Positions 33,850-47,000 of a DNA stretch of 60,000 nt are shown here, in pieces; positions within the stretch are counted from its first letter, which is position 1; each line of letters opens with the position of its first letter. The DNA is from Membranipora membranacea. Lineage: Eukaryota; Bryozoa; Gymnolaemata; Cheilostomatida; Membraniporidae. Under the pieces are notes generated by a model. The model made no database searches and was not told the DNA's origin. It saw nothing but the letters and a program-made list of their open reading frames with translations. A program made the position numbers and the translations under genes. The DNA is taken from NCBI GenBank assembly GCA_914767715.1, contig OU612065.1:6016001-6076000 (forward strand), read 5' to 3'.

Positions 33850-34820
33850 GCCCCTTCATTAACACTTTCAAAGTCTAGGTATGGGATTGATCCTGGGCCC
33901 ATCTTGGATTGATGACCCACAAGGACCCACCAGAGAGTTAGGGAGTTTGTTCCAACCTCCCTGGTCCCAAACTCCCTGCTAGACCCACACATGGTTTGAA
34001 ATTGATTTGATTTTTCTGAGTTATCTACCCAATTTTCACAAACCAAAATCAAATTGCACATTATTATCAGTAGCCAATCAACAAGCGAGTTACCAATTTG
34101 AACCAATGGGGATAAAAGTAAGACAATTAGCTAAACAATTATCACCATTTGTTTATCACTTCCGTTTCACAATATAGAAACCTGACTTTCTAAAAGTTTT
34201 AAAACTGGTAGAGATAATTAGCTAATTAGTCCTAGTTGACAAGACATGTATTTGGAAAATGTTATTGTGAAGCCTGAGACACAAGTCCTCAAGTTCCTGC
34301 ATTGTACCATTTTGGTGTATATATCATAAATGTCCAAGTCCAGCACCAAATGGTTAATGGCAGATCATAATCATCATACCAAGGAGTAACTCTATAGTAT
34401 TCCTCCTTGATCATACCAAGGAGTAACAGCTTTACTCCTTGATCATACTGATAGGCATAGAACACAGAATTGCACCAGAACTTACAAATGACATATACAC
34501 AGCATTGGCACAGTGTAGGAGATTAAGTTCAGTGGCATATAACTGCAACAGGGAGGCATCTGGAGTTACAAGCATGTATACTTTGCCAATGTCTATGATC
34601 AACCCTCACCACCCCCATTCAAACATGGGGGGGGGGGGTCGATCATGCAAGCTGTCTTGTTTTTCATATTTTGTTATCTATATTATTATCATTATGGTAT
34701 TTTATTATGTGATTCCAACACCCAAAATGAAAGCTGTTGTTACACTCAAAACCTACATGTTTATCTTTGTTTCAGACCAAAATCATCCTGAGGCGATCTA
34801 CAGTTATCCCCACCCATTGA
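33850..34820. other. Spacer upstream of THAP gene with short repeats
   Basis: About 1 kb. ACCAAGGAGTAAC occurs at 34378 and 34415, and inverted ACTCCTTGATCAT forms occur near 34400 and 34434, so the block can fold on itself. An 11-base G run lies near 34626-34638. No gene was recognised. Confidence 0.45.
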
Positions 34821-37727
34821 ATGGCTGCAGTATGTCTTGCCGCTGGCTGTTCTCATGATAAAGATTTGTTCGCATTCCCCTATGACTCTCGGCGACGCAA
34901 GCAATGGGTCACGTTCATGTTAGAGGAACAAAGTTCATTCAACATCGAAGTGTACAAGCGGCCATCTCTATGTATTAATCACTTCCAGGATTCTGTCATT
35001 GACAATCTCATAGAAGTACAAGCAGGGCTGGCCCGAGTGTAAGCTTATATTACACAACTTCTACACTGCATTTTGGGTTTGAACTGAGGGCTTAGCTCAT
35101 ACACTTATACAATGAGACCAGATGATTTTGCTTGTTACGAGTAGAGCGTTAGTGATGAGATGATGTGGACAATGGAAAGGTTCCTGCCTTTATGAGACTT
35201 TACAGTGTTTCCCTACCCCTAATCAAAGAAGAAAAGAAGATGATGTTAACATATATAGCATGTTACTAGCTGTTTGATTCTAATTAATTGTGACTAAATC
35301 AAAATCATTTTTACTTGTTTAAAGATTATCTTTCTGTTTTTCTTTAGTTATCGCCTGAATATTGATGCTGTACCATCCAAACACTCACCAGGGTTACCTC
35401 TCACAAACTCTAAACCACCAGGTTTGATTTTAAACACACATGTTCATAAGTTTTTTTTCCTAATTCAATTATTATATTGTTATTGATAAAAATTGGTCAA
35501 ATGTAAAGCAATTTCCAACTTAAATTTGTGAAAAGATGGGTATGTAATATTATATATATTTTCCTTGCAACAAATTTATTGTGCACTTTCATGAAATGAA
35601 GCAGCCAACCATACTGAGTTAGATGTTTTCGAGCACCATTAGAATTGCTTGGCCCTCCAGGTGAATTTTTTTCAAAAGAGCTACGGTGCGATGTCAGCTG
35701 GGTTTGATAGTACTGAACAATCCAAATTAATTGCCACACATAGTCATTCTTTCAAACTTCTTGATGATTGAATTTCTCTCTAATAACAATAAATACTTTT
35801 GTGAAAACCATAGGCTTGTAAATAAGTTCTTACACTTTTATGGTTAAAACAATCACATTGTTTAGGAATTGTGTGTACAATAGCTGGAATTTCAATGCAG
35901 TGATTTGTTAACCACCAACTAGCAATGAATACAAAATTATTCAACAATCCAAGAAAATCACTCTATGATTCTATTTCTTGGTGGCCATTTCTGTTTGGTC
36001 TGTTGAACAATTTTCAAAAAATGCCCGGAATGTGTATAACAGCTGGTAACACTGTACGATAACCTTGCATGGATATTTATGAATATTGACAGGCACATCT
36101 TCTCTACACAGTGAGAAAATTGTTCTCACTGTACCAAAGACTGCTAAAGCTTCTGTTTCACATAGTGGTAAAAGCATCCACAATGTATCTAAGACATCCA
36201 AACAACATACTCTAGCTGGAAAACACAAAAGGTATGTAAACAGTGCCATCTTTATCGATATAAACGACTAACAGCTATCACCCCTTTTTGTAAGCCTAAT
36301 AATTTATGACGAACATCACCTGAGCACCTGATTTTCATTACAAAATGGCATGAAAATAAAATAAATAAAGTTTTAAGCTGACAGTTTGTTACATTTCATG
36401 TGAGTTGTTCAAAAACATTTGATGATAGATGCATTTGTTGACTCGAGATATTCATACAAACTCTGTTCAAAATTGTCTTTGGATGTATGTTAGCATCCAT
36501 GTATCAAAATAAATGTTGTAATTGATATCAAACTTCCAAAATATTTTATAATTTAGAGCTCCTGAGACAGCAATAAAGCCCAAGAGCTCAAGAGTCACCC
36601 CAGTAAGTACACTACATCATTTTTTGGTAGTAGTATCTAATAAACACATAATGTACGACATTTTTATCCATCAGAGGAGTTTCCTCGAATTGCTTGTGTA
36701 TTTTTGGCTGATTGCAGGGATAGGAGAGCTGCTGAAATTTATACTGTATGTTTTATGTTGATGATTGTACCCCGTTATAATTTACATTTGATGCAGGCAT
36801 GACCTGAGCCCACCTGTGATATCTAATAGCTCACTGTTCTTACTTTAAAATTTTGACCCACAGTAGAGTTGAACCTAATCTAAACTGAGTTTCAATACGA
36901 TAATGTTTTGAGCTACAGTTGATCAATAAAATGTCACAGCCGACAGTCGACAGACAGACTATAACCAATAATTTTTTTCTGGAGCAAGATTTCAATGCGA
37001 TAAAAAAATGTGTTGATATCCGATCATTTCTCCATCTCGGACACAGACATAATATGTAGTTCTATTTGCCCCTTTGTCACTGCAATGAACTGATATGGAG
37101 AGGGTGTTTATTCTCCGATTTGTCCCTTGGTCACAGTAATACAGTACACACCATTCAAAAAACCATGTTCAATTCTTTTTTTTTTCTCAAAGGATCAGAA
37201 AGCTCCTAGTATTGCTAAAACTTTGGAACCTCCAGCTAAGTCTTCTTTTAAAGAAAAACAAGAAATTCTTGTGCGAACTAACATAACTGTGAGTTATTTC
37301 CATATATCTACGGCTATATTTCCACAAGCAATAATATCTCAGTCTTATACAGTATACAGTACCAGCTTAGCATTATAATTGACTGCCTTTGATATGTAGA
37401 ACTGTCTATCACATTCATGACTGAGCACATGTAATAATATAACACCGATTTGTTCATGAGTTGATCTATATAAATCCCTGATTTGATTGCTACAGAACAG
37501 AGTGAAACTGTGAAACCTTATTCTGTGTAAATAGTGAATACTCTCATTTTTATTAATGATACATGAATTTGATTTTAGGAGGCTGTGTTCTTAAAAAATA
37601 TTCCGATAGACTTGAGTATTAGATTGAACATTACTGGTGATAAGAATGGTCGTGCCTCAGTAGTGGATATAAACAGATGTCCTTATGAAAGGGTAAGCTT
37701 AAATGTTGTTGGAAGATTGAGATTCAG

Positions 37728-37759
<32 letters not shown>

Positions 37760-39585
37760 TGTATGTATGTATGTATGTATGTATGTATGTATGTATGTAT
37801 GTATGTATGTATGTATGTATGTATGTATGTATGTATGTATGTATGTATGTATGTATGTATGTATGTATGTATGTATGTATGTATGTATGTATGTATGTAT
37901 GTATGTATGTATGTATGTACCTTTATTGTGTCAATGATGACAAATAAAATGTTTCCTGCTGATAAAAGATGTGAGCTGATAAAAAATATGATAAAATTGT
38001 ATGGTAATAAAAACATAAAAGAAAAACTACTAAGACTCCTTCACTATTAAATCATTTATTAAGAACAGCTACTGCCTTACCTGCTCTGCCTTTCTCTTAT
38101 GATCATTTCTTTATCATAAATTCTTTGAATAAAGCTACAATTTAATGCAATGATGATCAGGTTATACAAAGTGACGCCTCATTCTAACTACATGTAGCCT
38201 TCATCACAGGTTGTCGGACTGTTGTGCCACATGTTCAGGGTGCTATTGGCCGAGCAAGATCTTGGAGTGATATGCGGACGATTTGATTCACCAGATGACA
38301 GATTGAAAAGGTTAACAGGGCTCCCGCCGGATCACCTAAACTTTTTGATCATGCATCCAACTTTTCGGGACAAAGTATACAAGGTAATGAAGATTAGATG
38401 AACTAGATTCGATTTTTGTTTTTCAAGCGATTGGTAGGAAAATGAACCTCTCTTCTCTGAATGAGAACAGCATCCTTCCAAATGTGTCCTCCCAATTCCG
38501 ATCCTCCCAATCCCTGTGTCCACGACTATTATCAACATATCATACAACATTGTAAAGCTTGTTGATTTTCAAATCAGACATCTACATCATATCTTTATCA
38601 TATTTCTTGTCATCTCAGTATTACTGTATTACTGTATCATCTTAGTATTACTGTATTATCTTAGTATTACTGTATGTCATACAACGAGTTACCAATGCAC
38701 TATATAGATCCTGGAAGACAATGACATGATTATTGTTACTTCAATTTCATCTTTGCATGGAGCTATTATCCCAATTAATTTTCCGTTTTTAGTCGCGGTG
38801 GCCGGAGTTCTTTGATGATTATCTCATGGTGAGTATTATTCTGTGCTCAGTACCACCACCGCCCCTTAGTTATCCTCCCCTACTAGAACTCAGCTCCAAA
38901 ACAAAAATGTTGTGAGTTTATCAAGCTTCAAGCCTCCTTTGAGATGCAATCTCAATTTGAAATCCCTACTAAACATGGAACGCCTATCTCTTGGACTTCC
39001 TTGAACCTAGATTTTAGTGGCCTGAGCAAATATGTAGGTGAAAAATGATTATAATTTATTTGATAAATATCACCCACCCGTCAGTAAGTGGATTTTGAAT
39101 ATTTGTTATTTTAGGAAAAGGCACTGGTTCTAAGAATCAAACACTACCTTGACCTTGAACAAGAAACCAGTGAACTTGTGGAGCCCTTATGGAAGCCAAC
39201 CCTTCGCCTTCAGAAATACACGTAAGCTTGTATTGGTTGAGTAACTGATTGATCCATGAGACCGGCACTCTTGGCTATCATCAGTCTGTCCCTTTTAACA
39301 AGACGACTATGGGGATTATTCAACTAACATGACTGGATTTGGCATTATACATGTCTGTTTTATGACTTTAGCAGAGTAAATGAATCTAAGAAGCAGCATA
39401 ACTATGAAGAACCAATCGTGAATTCATTAACTGAAACTGAAACTCTTTGTTTTGTTCTCATATTCTGCAAGGCCCCAAATGTTGTCCTGAATCCCAGGAT
39501 AAGCGGTATACTGATATATCCCATTCACTACACATATCAAACAAACTTGACCAACAAAGCTATGCCCTCTTTTGTAGTGGGCTGA
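34821..39585 (+). CDS. THAP-domain protein with unrecognised C-terminal region (10 exons, about 405 aa)
   Basis: Exons: 34821-35038, 35348-35421, 36093-36231, 36557-36602, 37193-37288, 37579-37692, 38210-38383, 38793-38828, 39115-39221, 39372-39585, all in phase. Residues 1-90 form a THAP zinc finger, a sequence-specific DNA-binding fold. It shows Cys5-x4-Cys10, FAFPYD, Trp29, then Cys51-x2-His54-Phe55, and exon 2 supplies the AVPxxx box (IDAVPSKHSP). A K/S/T/P-rich linker follows (about 98-190). A structured-looking region (about 190-335) has RLNITGDKNG, LLCHMFRVLLAEQDLGVIC, HPTFRDKVYK and a helical EKALVLRIKHYLDLEQETSE. I cannot assign it to a family, and no HCF-1-binding DHxY motif was seen. 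The exon 2 donor (GTTTGA) is weak. The last exon is the least certain: 39418-39471 could be a 54-nt in-frame intron. Confidence 0.8.
37731..37919. repeat. (GTAT)n microsatellite, about 47 uninterrupted copies
   Basis: 189 bases of pure tetranucleotide in intron 6 of the THAP gene, starting about 38 bases after the exon 6 donor. It is open in three forward frames (MYVC repeats) and in reverse (HTYI repeats), which explains spurious long frames here. Confidence 0.98.
38615..38676. repeat. Short AT-rich minisatellite
   Basis: Imperfect copies of a unit around AGTATTACTGTATTATCTT, about 2.5 copies, in an intron of the THAP gene. Confidence 0.7.
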
Positions 39586-41022
39586 CACAGGAGAATGCCA
39601 AGGTGGTCAAGTCAGCACTCCCAATATTGGGATAATTTTTCCATATCTGCAATTATATAAACATGTAATATAGTGTATTATTGTATAATATGTATAAATA
39701 TATAAAGTGTATAACAACCATACATACGGGTGTAGATAATTGTATGCAGAAAGCAATCTGTTGACAAATCTCAATGATTTCTCTGTAGCTGTGGCTAGAC
39801 TGCCCTATAGCCAGCTAGGCAAGCCAGATATAACAATAATTCCCAAATTGGGATATGTTTGTAACTCGCAGCTTGATTTACCGGCTTTAAAGCTTTGGTA
39901 ACTTGATAATACAGGGATAGACATCGAGGCCTTGCATCGAAACTTGGGCATAAGAAAAATAGATGGGTCATAGAAAAATTGCCTACAACATATTCTGTGA
40001 GCACTGCTTGCTCATTTTTAAACATGAAAAGAGCGTTATGGCAATGTAAGAAATTTGGGAAATTACAAAACTTTGCATACATCTAAAAAGTATGAGCGGA
40101 ATTATGGATGAAAAGAAATATCTTTAAACAAAATGAAATCGATAAGATCATCCACACAAACAGGACGATAAGATGATATTTACTGCATATTGGTTTGTAT
40201 ATGCACATTCACAACACAAAAATGTTAAAGTTTAAAAAAAAGTGGTGCTATTTAAAGTGAGGATGATATGTTTACGAGCTGACTAGTGATCGGCATGCTT
40301 GAAGGTCAGCAAAAGGCTAATTATATTTATAAAGCACCATCAGCATTAAAAAATCTCCACGAGGTGACTATAATTTCAAGCGTATCTTCAACAATGGGAT
40401 ATTCAGTGCCTTCAGTGTCCAAAATGATTATCAGTAACGACGTGGACCAGTCAGTGGTTGTCTGAAATGAGAAAAAGTCATCAGCTTAGATCTCTTATGT
40501 CTGGGGAAGTGTTAATACTGATCATGGCTGGCATGAAAACCTGCTTACAACCTCAAATCTCAAATTGCGGAGATAATTGATATTTCAGTTTAATATTGGT
40601 GAGCTGTAATCACAATATAGACCTTTGGGGAGGTCTTTTATCACTGCGATGCAGGGCCTGAGAACATAGTGATCAAGAAATAGATGCTGTTTGGGCTTAT
40701 TCTAAATCATACCAAACAATTCATCACAAGGAAAAGGAAGAAATCAAAATAAATAAGTGTCAAGAAAGAACTCATGCATACAAGCAGAAGCAGCATTCTA
40801 ACATATTGGTTTCTTAGATGCAGTAAGGAGTTAGTTAGTCCTCCGTGAATGCAGTGGGTGTTATTTCAATGTGACTGGTGTTTCGGGTAAAAACAAAGGG
40901 TTGATAAAGTAATCTATGTGATAGTGAAACAAGCAAACGGGGATAGAATCTAGAACGCAGCGCTGTAATAAAACTTGCATATATTCTTTATACCTAATAC
41001 TTTTTAATTCAAGTCGGTGGAC
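39586..41022. other. Convergent 3' flanks of THAP gene and prominin
   Basis: About 1.4 kb between opposed stop codons. For prominin, minus-strand ATTAAA-type signals occur near 40589-40594 and 41003-41008. A plus-strand AATAAA lies near 40750. No further gene was recognised. Confidence 0.4.
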
Positions 41023-44000
41023 TCAGAAATGGTTATATCCATGACCATTTTGTGGGCCTCCATAATGCTTATCAGACCCTCCACCGCGCTGGCTCAGAGC
41101 GTAGCCATAGTCATCTCGGAAAGCTTGGTTACTGACATCACCATAATTGTGATACGCAGGTCTATTACGGCTATAACAAACATGGAAATAACACAGGGGT
41201 TAAGAAATCCAGCCAATTCATGCAGTAACAGATGTTAAAATATTGTGACCAGCGTTTGCCAATCGAAAACAGTTAAGACATTGGTCTGTGTTTAAATCAT
41301 CCATTCATGAACTATGAATAACCTCGAGCCTACACATATGCTGCTAGTGAATGCCTATGTGAGGGATAGATGCCATGCTTGAGAAATGTGAATGGGCAAC
41401 CTAGCCTAGAACTCCTATACCAAGTGCCATTCTGCCGAAACAAAAAAGGCGAAAAAAAAAGACTCGTAGATGTTAGTAATCACAAGAAAAATTGCCAGTC
41501 TCCTATTTATCATCATGGCTTTTGTGAACGTTAGTTAATCCAGTTATTACAAGTATATTTCATTGTAATGTTAAAACATCCAGTTTGATCACAGAATTTT
41601 ATTCCACAGAAAACACCTAGTGATTTATCATTCATTTTTCATACCAGTTCAGAATTTTCTGAAAAGAGTAGAAATCATGGCATACAAGCTGATCATACAC
41701 ATTTTTAAGTCGAGTGACAGCATTCCGTTTACCAATTATTCATTCATCCATAGGAATGAGCTCAGTGTCCGACTGAGCTGGATATATGAGTCGTTTGCTG
41801 ACTCTAAATCGTCGAGATAGCCTATGGGTGAGTTTTCTAATTAAAATCATATAAAATTAAAAACTAGTCATGATATTCTGAATGACTACAGGGAAGAGGT
41901 AACGCAACGTTGTGTAAACCCAACAGTGATTCACCTATCCTCTAAAAGCTGGAGCACTAAATAAGGCCTTCATTCCAATTGTCTACATTTCTGTTTTCGC
42001 AATGCTAAGGCTTCCTTGTGTCAATGATAATCAACAACACTAACATGAAGGCTCAACAATTACAGATTACTTACTGCAGCGGTAATGTTCTAAGCCCGGT
42101 AAGGTGTGCAGGACGACAATGGAGAGATAGGTTACCAATAACAGGACATCACAGGTCAAAGCATGATGGTCAACAAAGTACAAAATTATCACTCACCTTT
42201 CAAGTGGGATATGATCTCTGTCATAGTCTCTATTTCTAAAAATAGATAGAAAATTTATCGTCACCACCAGTTAAAATTTAGTGGATGTGAAAATGAGGGA
42301 AATGAGTTAAGATATTGAAGATGAAGACATCACGTAAACATGGACAAGCTCTCAGCACTGAACATTTTCCATTTCAGCAATAATGTGGAAAGTAAAATAA
42401 TGGTTTTGTTGTGAAAAATTCCTTAAAAAAGAAACCCGTTTCCTAGAGAGGTGTGACAATGTGAGCCAGTTAGGTTGATTGGTGCACCAGAAGGACCCTA
42501 TAATAACGGTGTGAACAGCTTGAGAGTTCAATAGAGCTGACCCATGATTCCCTTCAGCCTGTGCAAGCTGGAGACTTACTAATACTCCTTATCTCTTCTG
42601 AGATAATACATTAGGCTCATTGATTTGCGGGAACTGGAACTATGAATAAGATATTTGGGATAACGCAAGGATTTAATGAACTCAATGAGACAGAACATGA
42701 TCGCATGAACATAATTAACAAATGTGTACCACAAATCAGCAGCGAGATGCAATTTGGGCTCTGCCAATATCTCACGAGACAATCAAACATTCACACAGCC
42801 ATTCGCTGGCTAACCAGACTTACAGTTTGTGGTCAGATTGATCAACGACTGGCTGCAATTTGCTGTAACCGCATAACAGCACACTACTAGCAACTATTAC
42901 ATGTATTACACTCCCCATCAAAATACATGGAAATTATGATCGTACAACACTATGTTGGAGTTGCCCATTCTGATAAAGGAAAAAACAACTCCTTTTACAC
43001 AACTTTTGTTGATCCAACAAGATTCCATTCTCAGCAACCGAAAAGAACGTTGATGAATTAAATTTGAAGAATGTGAAACATGTGGGTATTGAGGGATTAT
43101 TGGGAATGAAAACCTCAAGGATATTTTTTCATGCTGGGATGTTAAGCTCTGGTTATATTTTAATATTCTTCTAAGATTATATCCTGAGTCCTGTTGGTAG
43201 TTAGTAGCAGGGACTTGAGTAATGTACAGATTATGTTTTCTCACACCTTCAAATATTTAACACATTTTTGAGTTAACGGGTTTAAAGCCTTTAAAAAACG
43301 TATCCTTACTGATGAAGTGAGCTTTCTAACAGACAGCATAATGGTGGCCATTTTACGGAACCTGTACAGACAAGAAATCAGATGTGGCACCAAACTCTAC
43401 ACAATCTAAGTTTTGAGACATCCTTGGGGTTTTCATGCATGCTGTGATTCATAAAGGTTTATCTTAGCGCAAACATCATGCAAAGGAAAGACTGGACTAT
43501 TTTATATCCTTTTGTAGGGTAGATCAACTCCAAAGAAACATAATTTGCATTCTCATAGCATTAAGCTCTTGCCTTATGGGAGCTACATCAGTAGGAAAAA
43601 CCTTAACCCTTGAAGGTACTGCTCTCTGATGATTCACGTATTGACTGCTAAATTTACAAAATCAATCAGAACATTGATTACAATCAGAAAATAATGAATT
43701 GGGTTGGAAGTACATTTAGTGTCGAGTGCAAAAAGAGGATCTACTTTCGAATGCAATAAATTAATCTTTGCTGTGGTTTAGAAATAATCAAAGTTCATGC
43801 GGAAATCAAGTTAGTACATGGTCACTTGAGCCCTATTATATCGGTTTTCTTGTAAAGAACTTAGAAATAATACATGACACAAATAACCGCCTCAATTAAA
43901 TGAAGGTTTCAAAGTAGGAATGAAACAACACAGTTCCCATAGCTGGGTGAGGTCTCTAGTCGCTTTCTGCGCGATTTCAACTACCTGTTCCAAGAAATGT

Positions 44001-47000
44001 ATCCCAATAGGGTACACATTGCTGAAAAGTATAGCTTTGTCTTTAGCAAAGATTTCATCTGTTACATATCGGGACTGATGATGAATGATATTGGTTCAAT
44101 TAATAAGGTAACTTTTGGGTGTAAATTGTGTAAAAATAATGTAAATAGAAACTTCTTTTTTAAAAAGAGTAACCGCGGAGTCTATAACATCAAATGATAC
44201 GGTGCAATTTCACATCACTTTCTTCCATTAAAAGTCAAACCACTGAGTCAACTTGAGATATTTCCTAAACTCTAGAACTACAGACTGTTAGGGACATAAG
44301 GATCACATTATTACTTTCCTTGAACAAAAATACAATGGCACCAGTACATGCTGCCATAAGCTCATTTATAACTTACAAGTCCTCTTTATAGTCACCATCA
44401 TAAGGCAGCTCTCTCCTGAACAAGTTTGTCACTATGAGGCCAAATATCAGACACGGTATGAACATAATAAGACACCATCCCATACTAAACCACAGTCCAT
44501 TCTGTATAAATAAAAACATCCGATTGACCAGAAGACACCAAAGAATAATATGTTGTCTGGTACCGTTGTGCTTAACAATATTTTCTATAAAATACAATAA
44601 AATATGGAAATGAGAATGAAAATTCTGTGTGTTGTTTATGTTGAAAAAATACAAATAACCTGGCAATACTTACGAATGGATGAAGTGCAGTGACACATAC
44701 AACATCAACACTCTCCTTGATTGCCTCAGCCAATGTGTCACACTTGCCACCCAAAATCTAAAAGAAAATTGCATTGCACTAAATTGTGTCCGCTACTGTC
44801 AGGTTTTGATAGATAGAACTGTCTTTAAGGAAACTCCACTCCCTCAACAGGCGCATAGAGATTCAGAAAATAAAGTTTGAACTAATATTAATCCACAATG
44901 ATGTCTAGATTCAGTTACAGCATATAAATTTGTATACAACAATTCCTGTATTCATATGTAGTTACCTTATCTATACCATCTGATGCATCACCCTGAATCA
45001 CCTCAACCAATTCTCCTCCCAGCAACTTCAGCGCCTACAAATACAAATATATACATAGCTACTGCATCGTGTAACACATTACTCCTTATCTAGGTCCCTT
45101 TTAGATACTAACATTATTAGATACTAATTGATCAAACTTGTGTGACATATTTAAGTAACAGATTTTGCCTCCTTTGTCTAGCTCAGTTGGGTTACATATT
45201 TATTATACAAGGGACTGTTGCTTATAATTATTTATACTTACGTCTCTCATTTTTTGAGTACCATTAGTTGCCAAATCTTGTTCGGCTTTCGTTACACTGT
45301 TTATGACATCCTGTGTGGCGTTCTATAAGGTAAAAATGTAATGGTGAGAAGACAGTGCTCATTTCCACACACAAAGTTGGCGGCACATCTTGGATTAGCA
45401 GCGATTTGGCGTCGGGATGTTAAATGGAGGGAAATCTTTCTACCAGTTGTTAAATACTTCTAAATTCATATCATTTGAATACACCATGAAGAAGACTTTG
45501 AATTCAAATTGTTTTGACTTACCCTGAGGATATCATAATTGACATCCAGTTTCTGCACATGTCCGAGAATATCCGACTGTCAAAATCAAAACATAGATGT
45601 GACGTCCTCAACCATATACGCTGTTTGCATTTTATATATACATTTTATATATTATGATATAATAATATCAAGAATGCCCTCAGATCATCACAAAAGTCAA
45701 ACGCATTGGGATACATGGCTCATTATTACTTGAATCACATGTAAATTATTATAAGACTTGCATATTTTTCAAACGATTCAAGTAGCCCAAAATATAATGA
45801 ACTGAGTACATAAAACTAAAAACATGAACTTAATATTAACTCAGAGTGAGGGGATTGACAGTATTAAAAATAAGGATGTTTAATTAACTTGAGAAAATTT
45901 TGTATATCTTACCGCTGACTGTGCCATCTTATCAACTCCAGAGTCCCTCGAAGCTTCAAAATACACACTGGCTTTGTCTAGGTTCTATAAGAAAATACAT
46001 AAAATGATGGGTAGCTGAGCACAACATGGCTTAGAACAATCTGTGCCTGTACATCAGCTGCATCAGGCTACAGGTACAATGGTGGTGTGACAGTTTGATG
46101 AGAAATGCCATACTGACTCTCGTGATCTGACTGGGCATGTAGATCACTGATAAACTAGGCTATCATTACCACAAAGAGAATGTCGTAAGGCTAAGCATGT
46201 ATCATGCATGACTTGAATTTGCGCATGTGCAAGAACAATGAGTTTAGTCTGGGTTCTAATTGCAATTTTGGTCTGGGGAGATAGGACACCCCCTGCATAA
46301 ATTGCCAGTCAAATTTAGCTAATAGTGACAATAGAAGATAACTCTTTCTAACAATTCCGCACGCATTTTAGAGTGTGCCACCAGAGCAGGTAGCCAATCA
46401 GATGGCTTCGGAATTCCGAGACTCAATTTTGCAGAGATCAGCTCATGCCCAGAGCTGAGCATGCGTAGAATGGAGAAATGCAGCGGCTAGTGATCTGTGT
46501 TATACAAGAAACAAAGTGACATGCTCAATATGTAAATATTCCGATTGATGATAGATAATGATGGCATGGCAGATGGGAGTATGTCCCTAGTCTCCTGCAT
46601 TCTGAGAGGTGATTACTTACCAACTTCCCGTCGTCGCCGTTCGCAGTAATCTTAGCTATGTTAAGTCCAGCAATCAAGAGAGTCAGATTTCGCTTGATAC
46701 CATCAACCTGTTCAGTCTAAAAATATCAAATTCAAAGAATGAAATGAAACTATGCTACTCTCTGCTAGAAACAAAGGTTGTTTCATAAAATCAATTCAAA
46801 CAGCTTTTAATCGGGTCAATTGAAATCTATGTGGAATTCTGTCAGACTATTAACACCGCTTCCCTTTTTGACAACACAATACACCTCACATTTAAAAGCC
46901 TCATTTTACTTCTTTGATGGTTCACATAAATAGTATTATTTCATTCATCATTGCTATTTTAAAACACATCATTTGTCAACCAGTTGATATCTAGTATTTG

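Noticed and set aside
33780-34106. 108-codon minus-strand frame downstream of the LINE
   Set aside because: Low-complexity Ser/Leu run from the GATAAA tail, with no protein-like pattern.
37585-38050. Long MYVC/HTYI-repeat open frames on both strands
   Set aside because: They are produced by the GTAT microsatellite, where every stop-free frame repeats. Only 37579-37692 is a supported exon.
42642-43244. Frames in the intron before the prominin tail exons
   Set aside because: No domain or splice support. Only the 60-nt candidate exon at 42580-42639 was kept.
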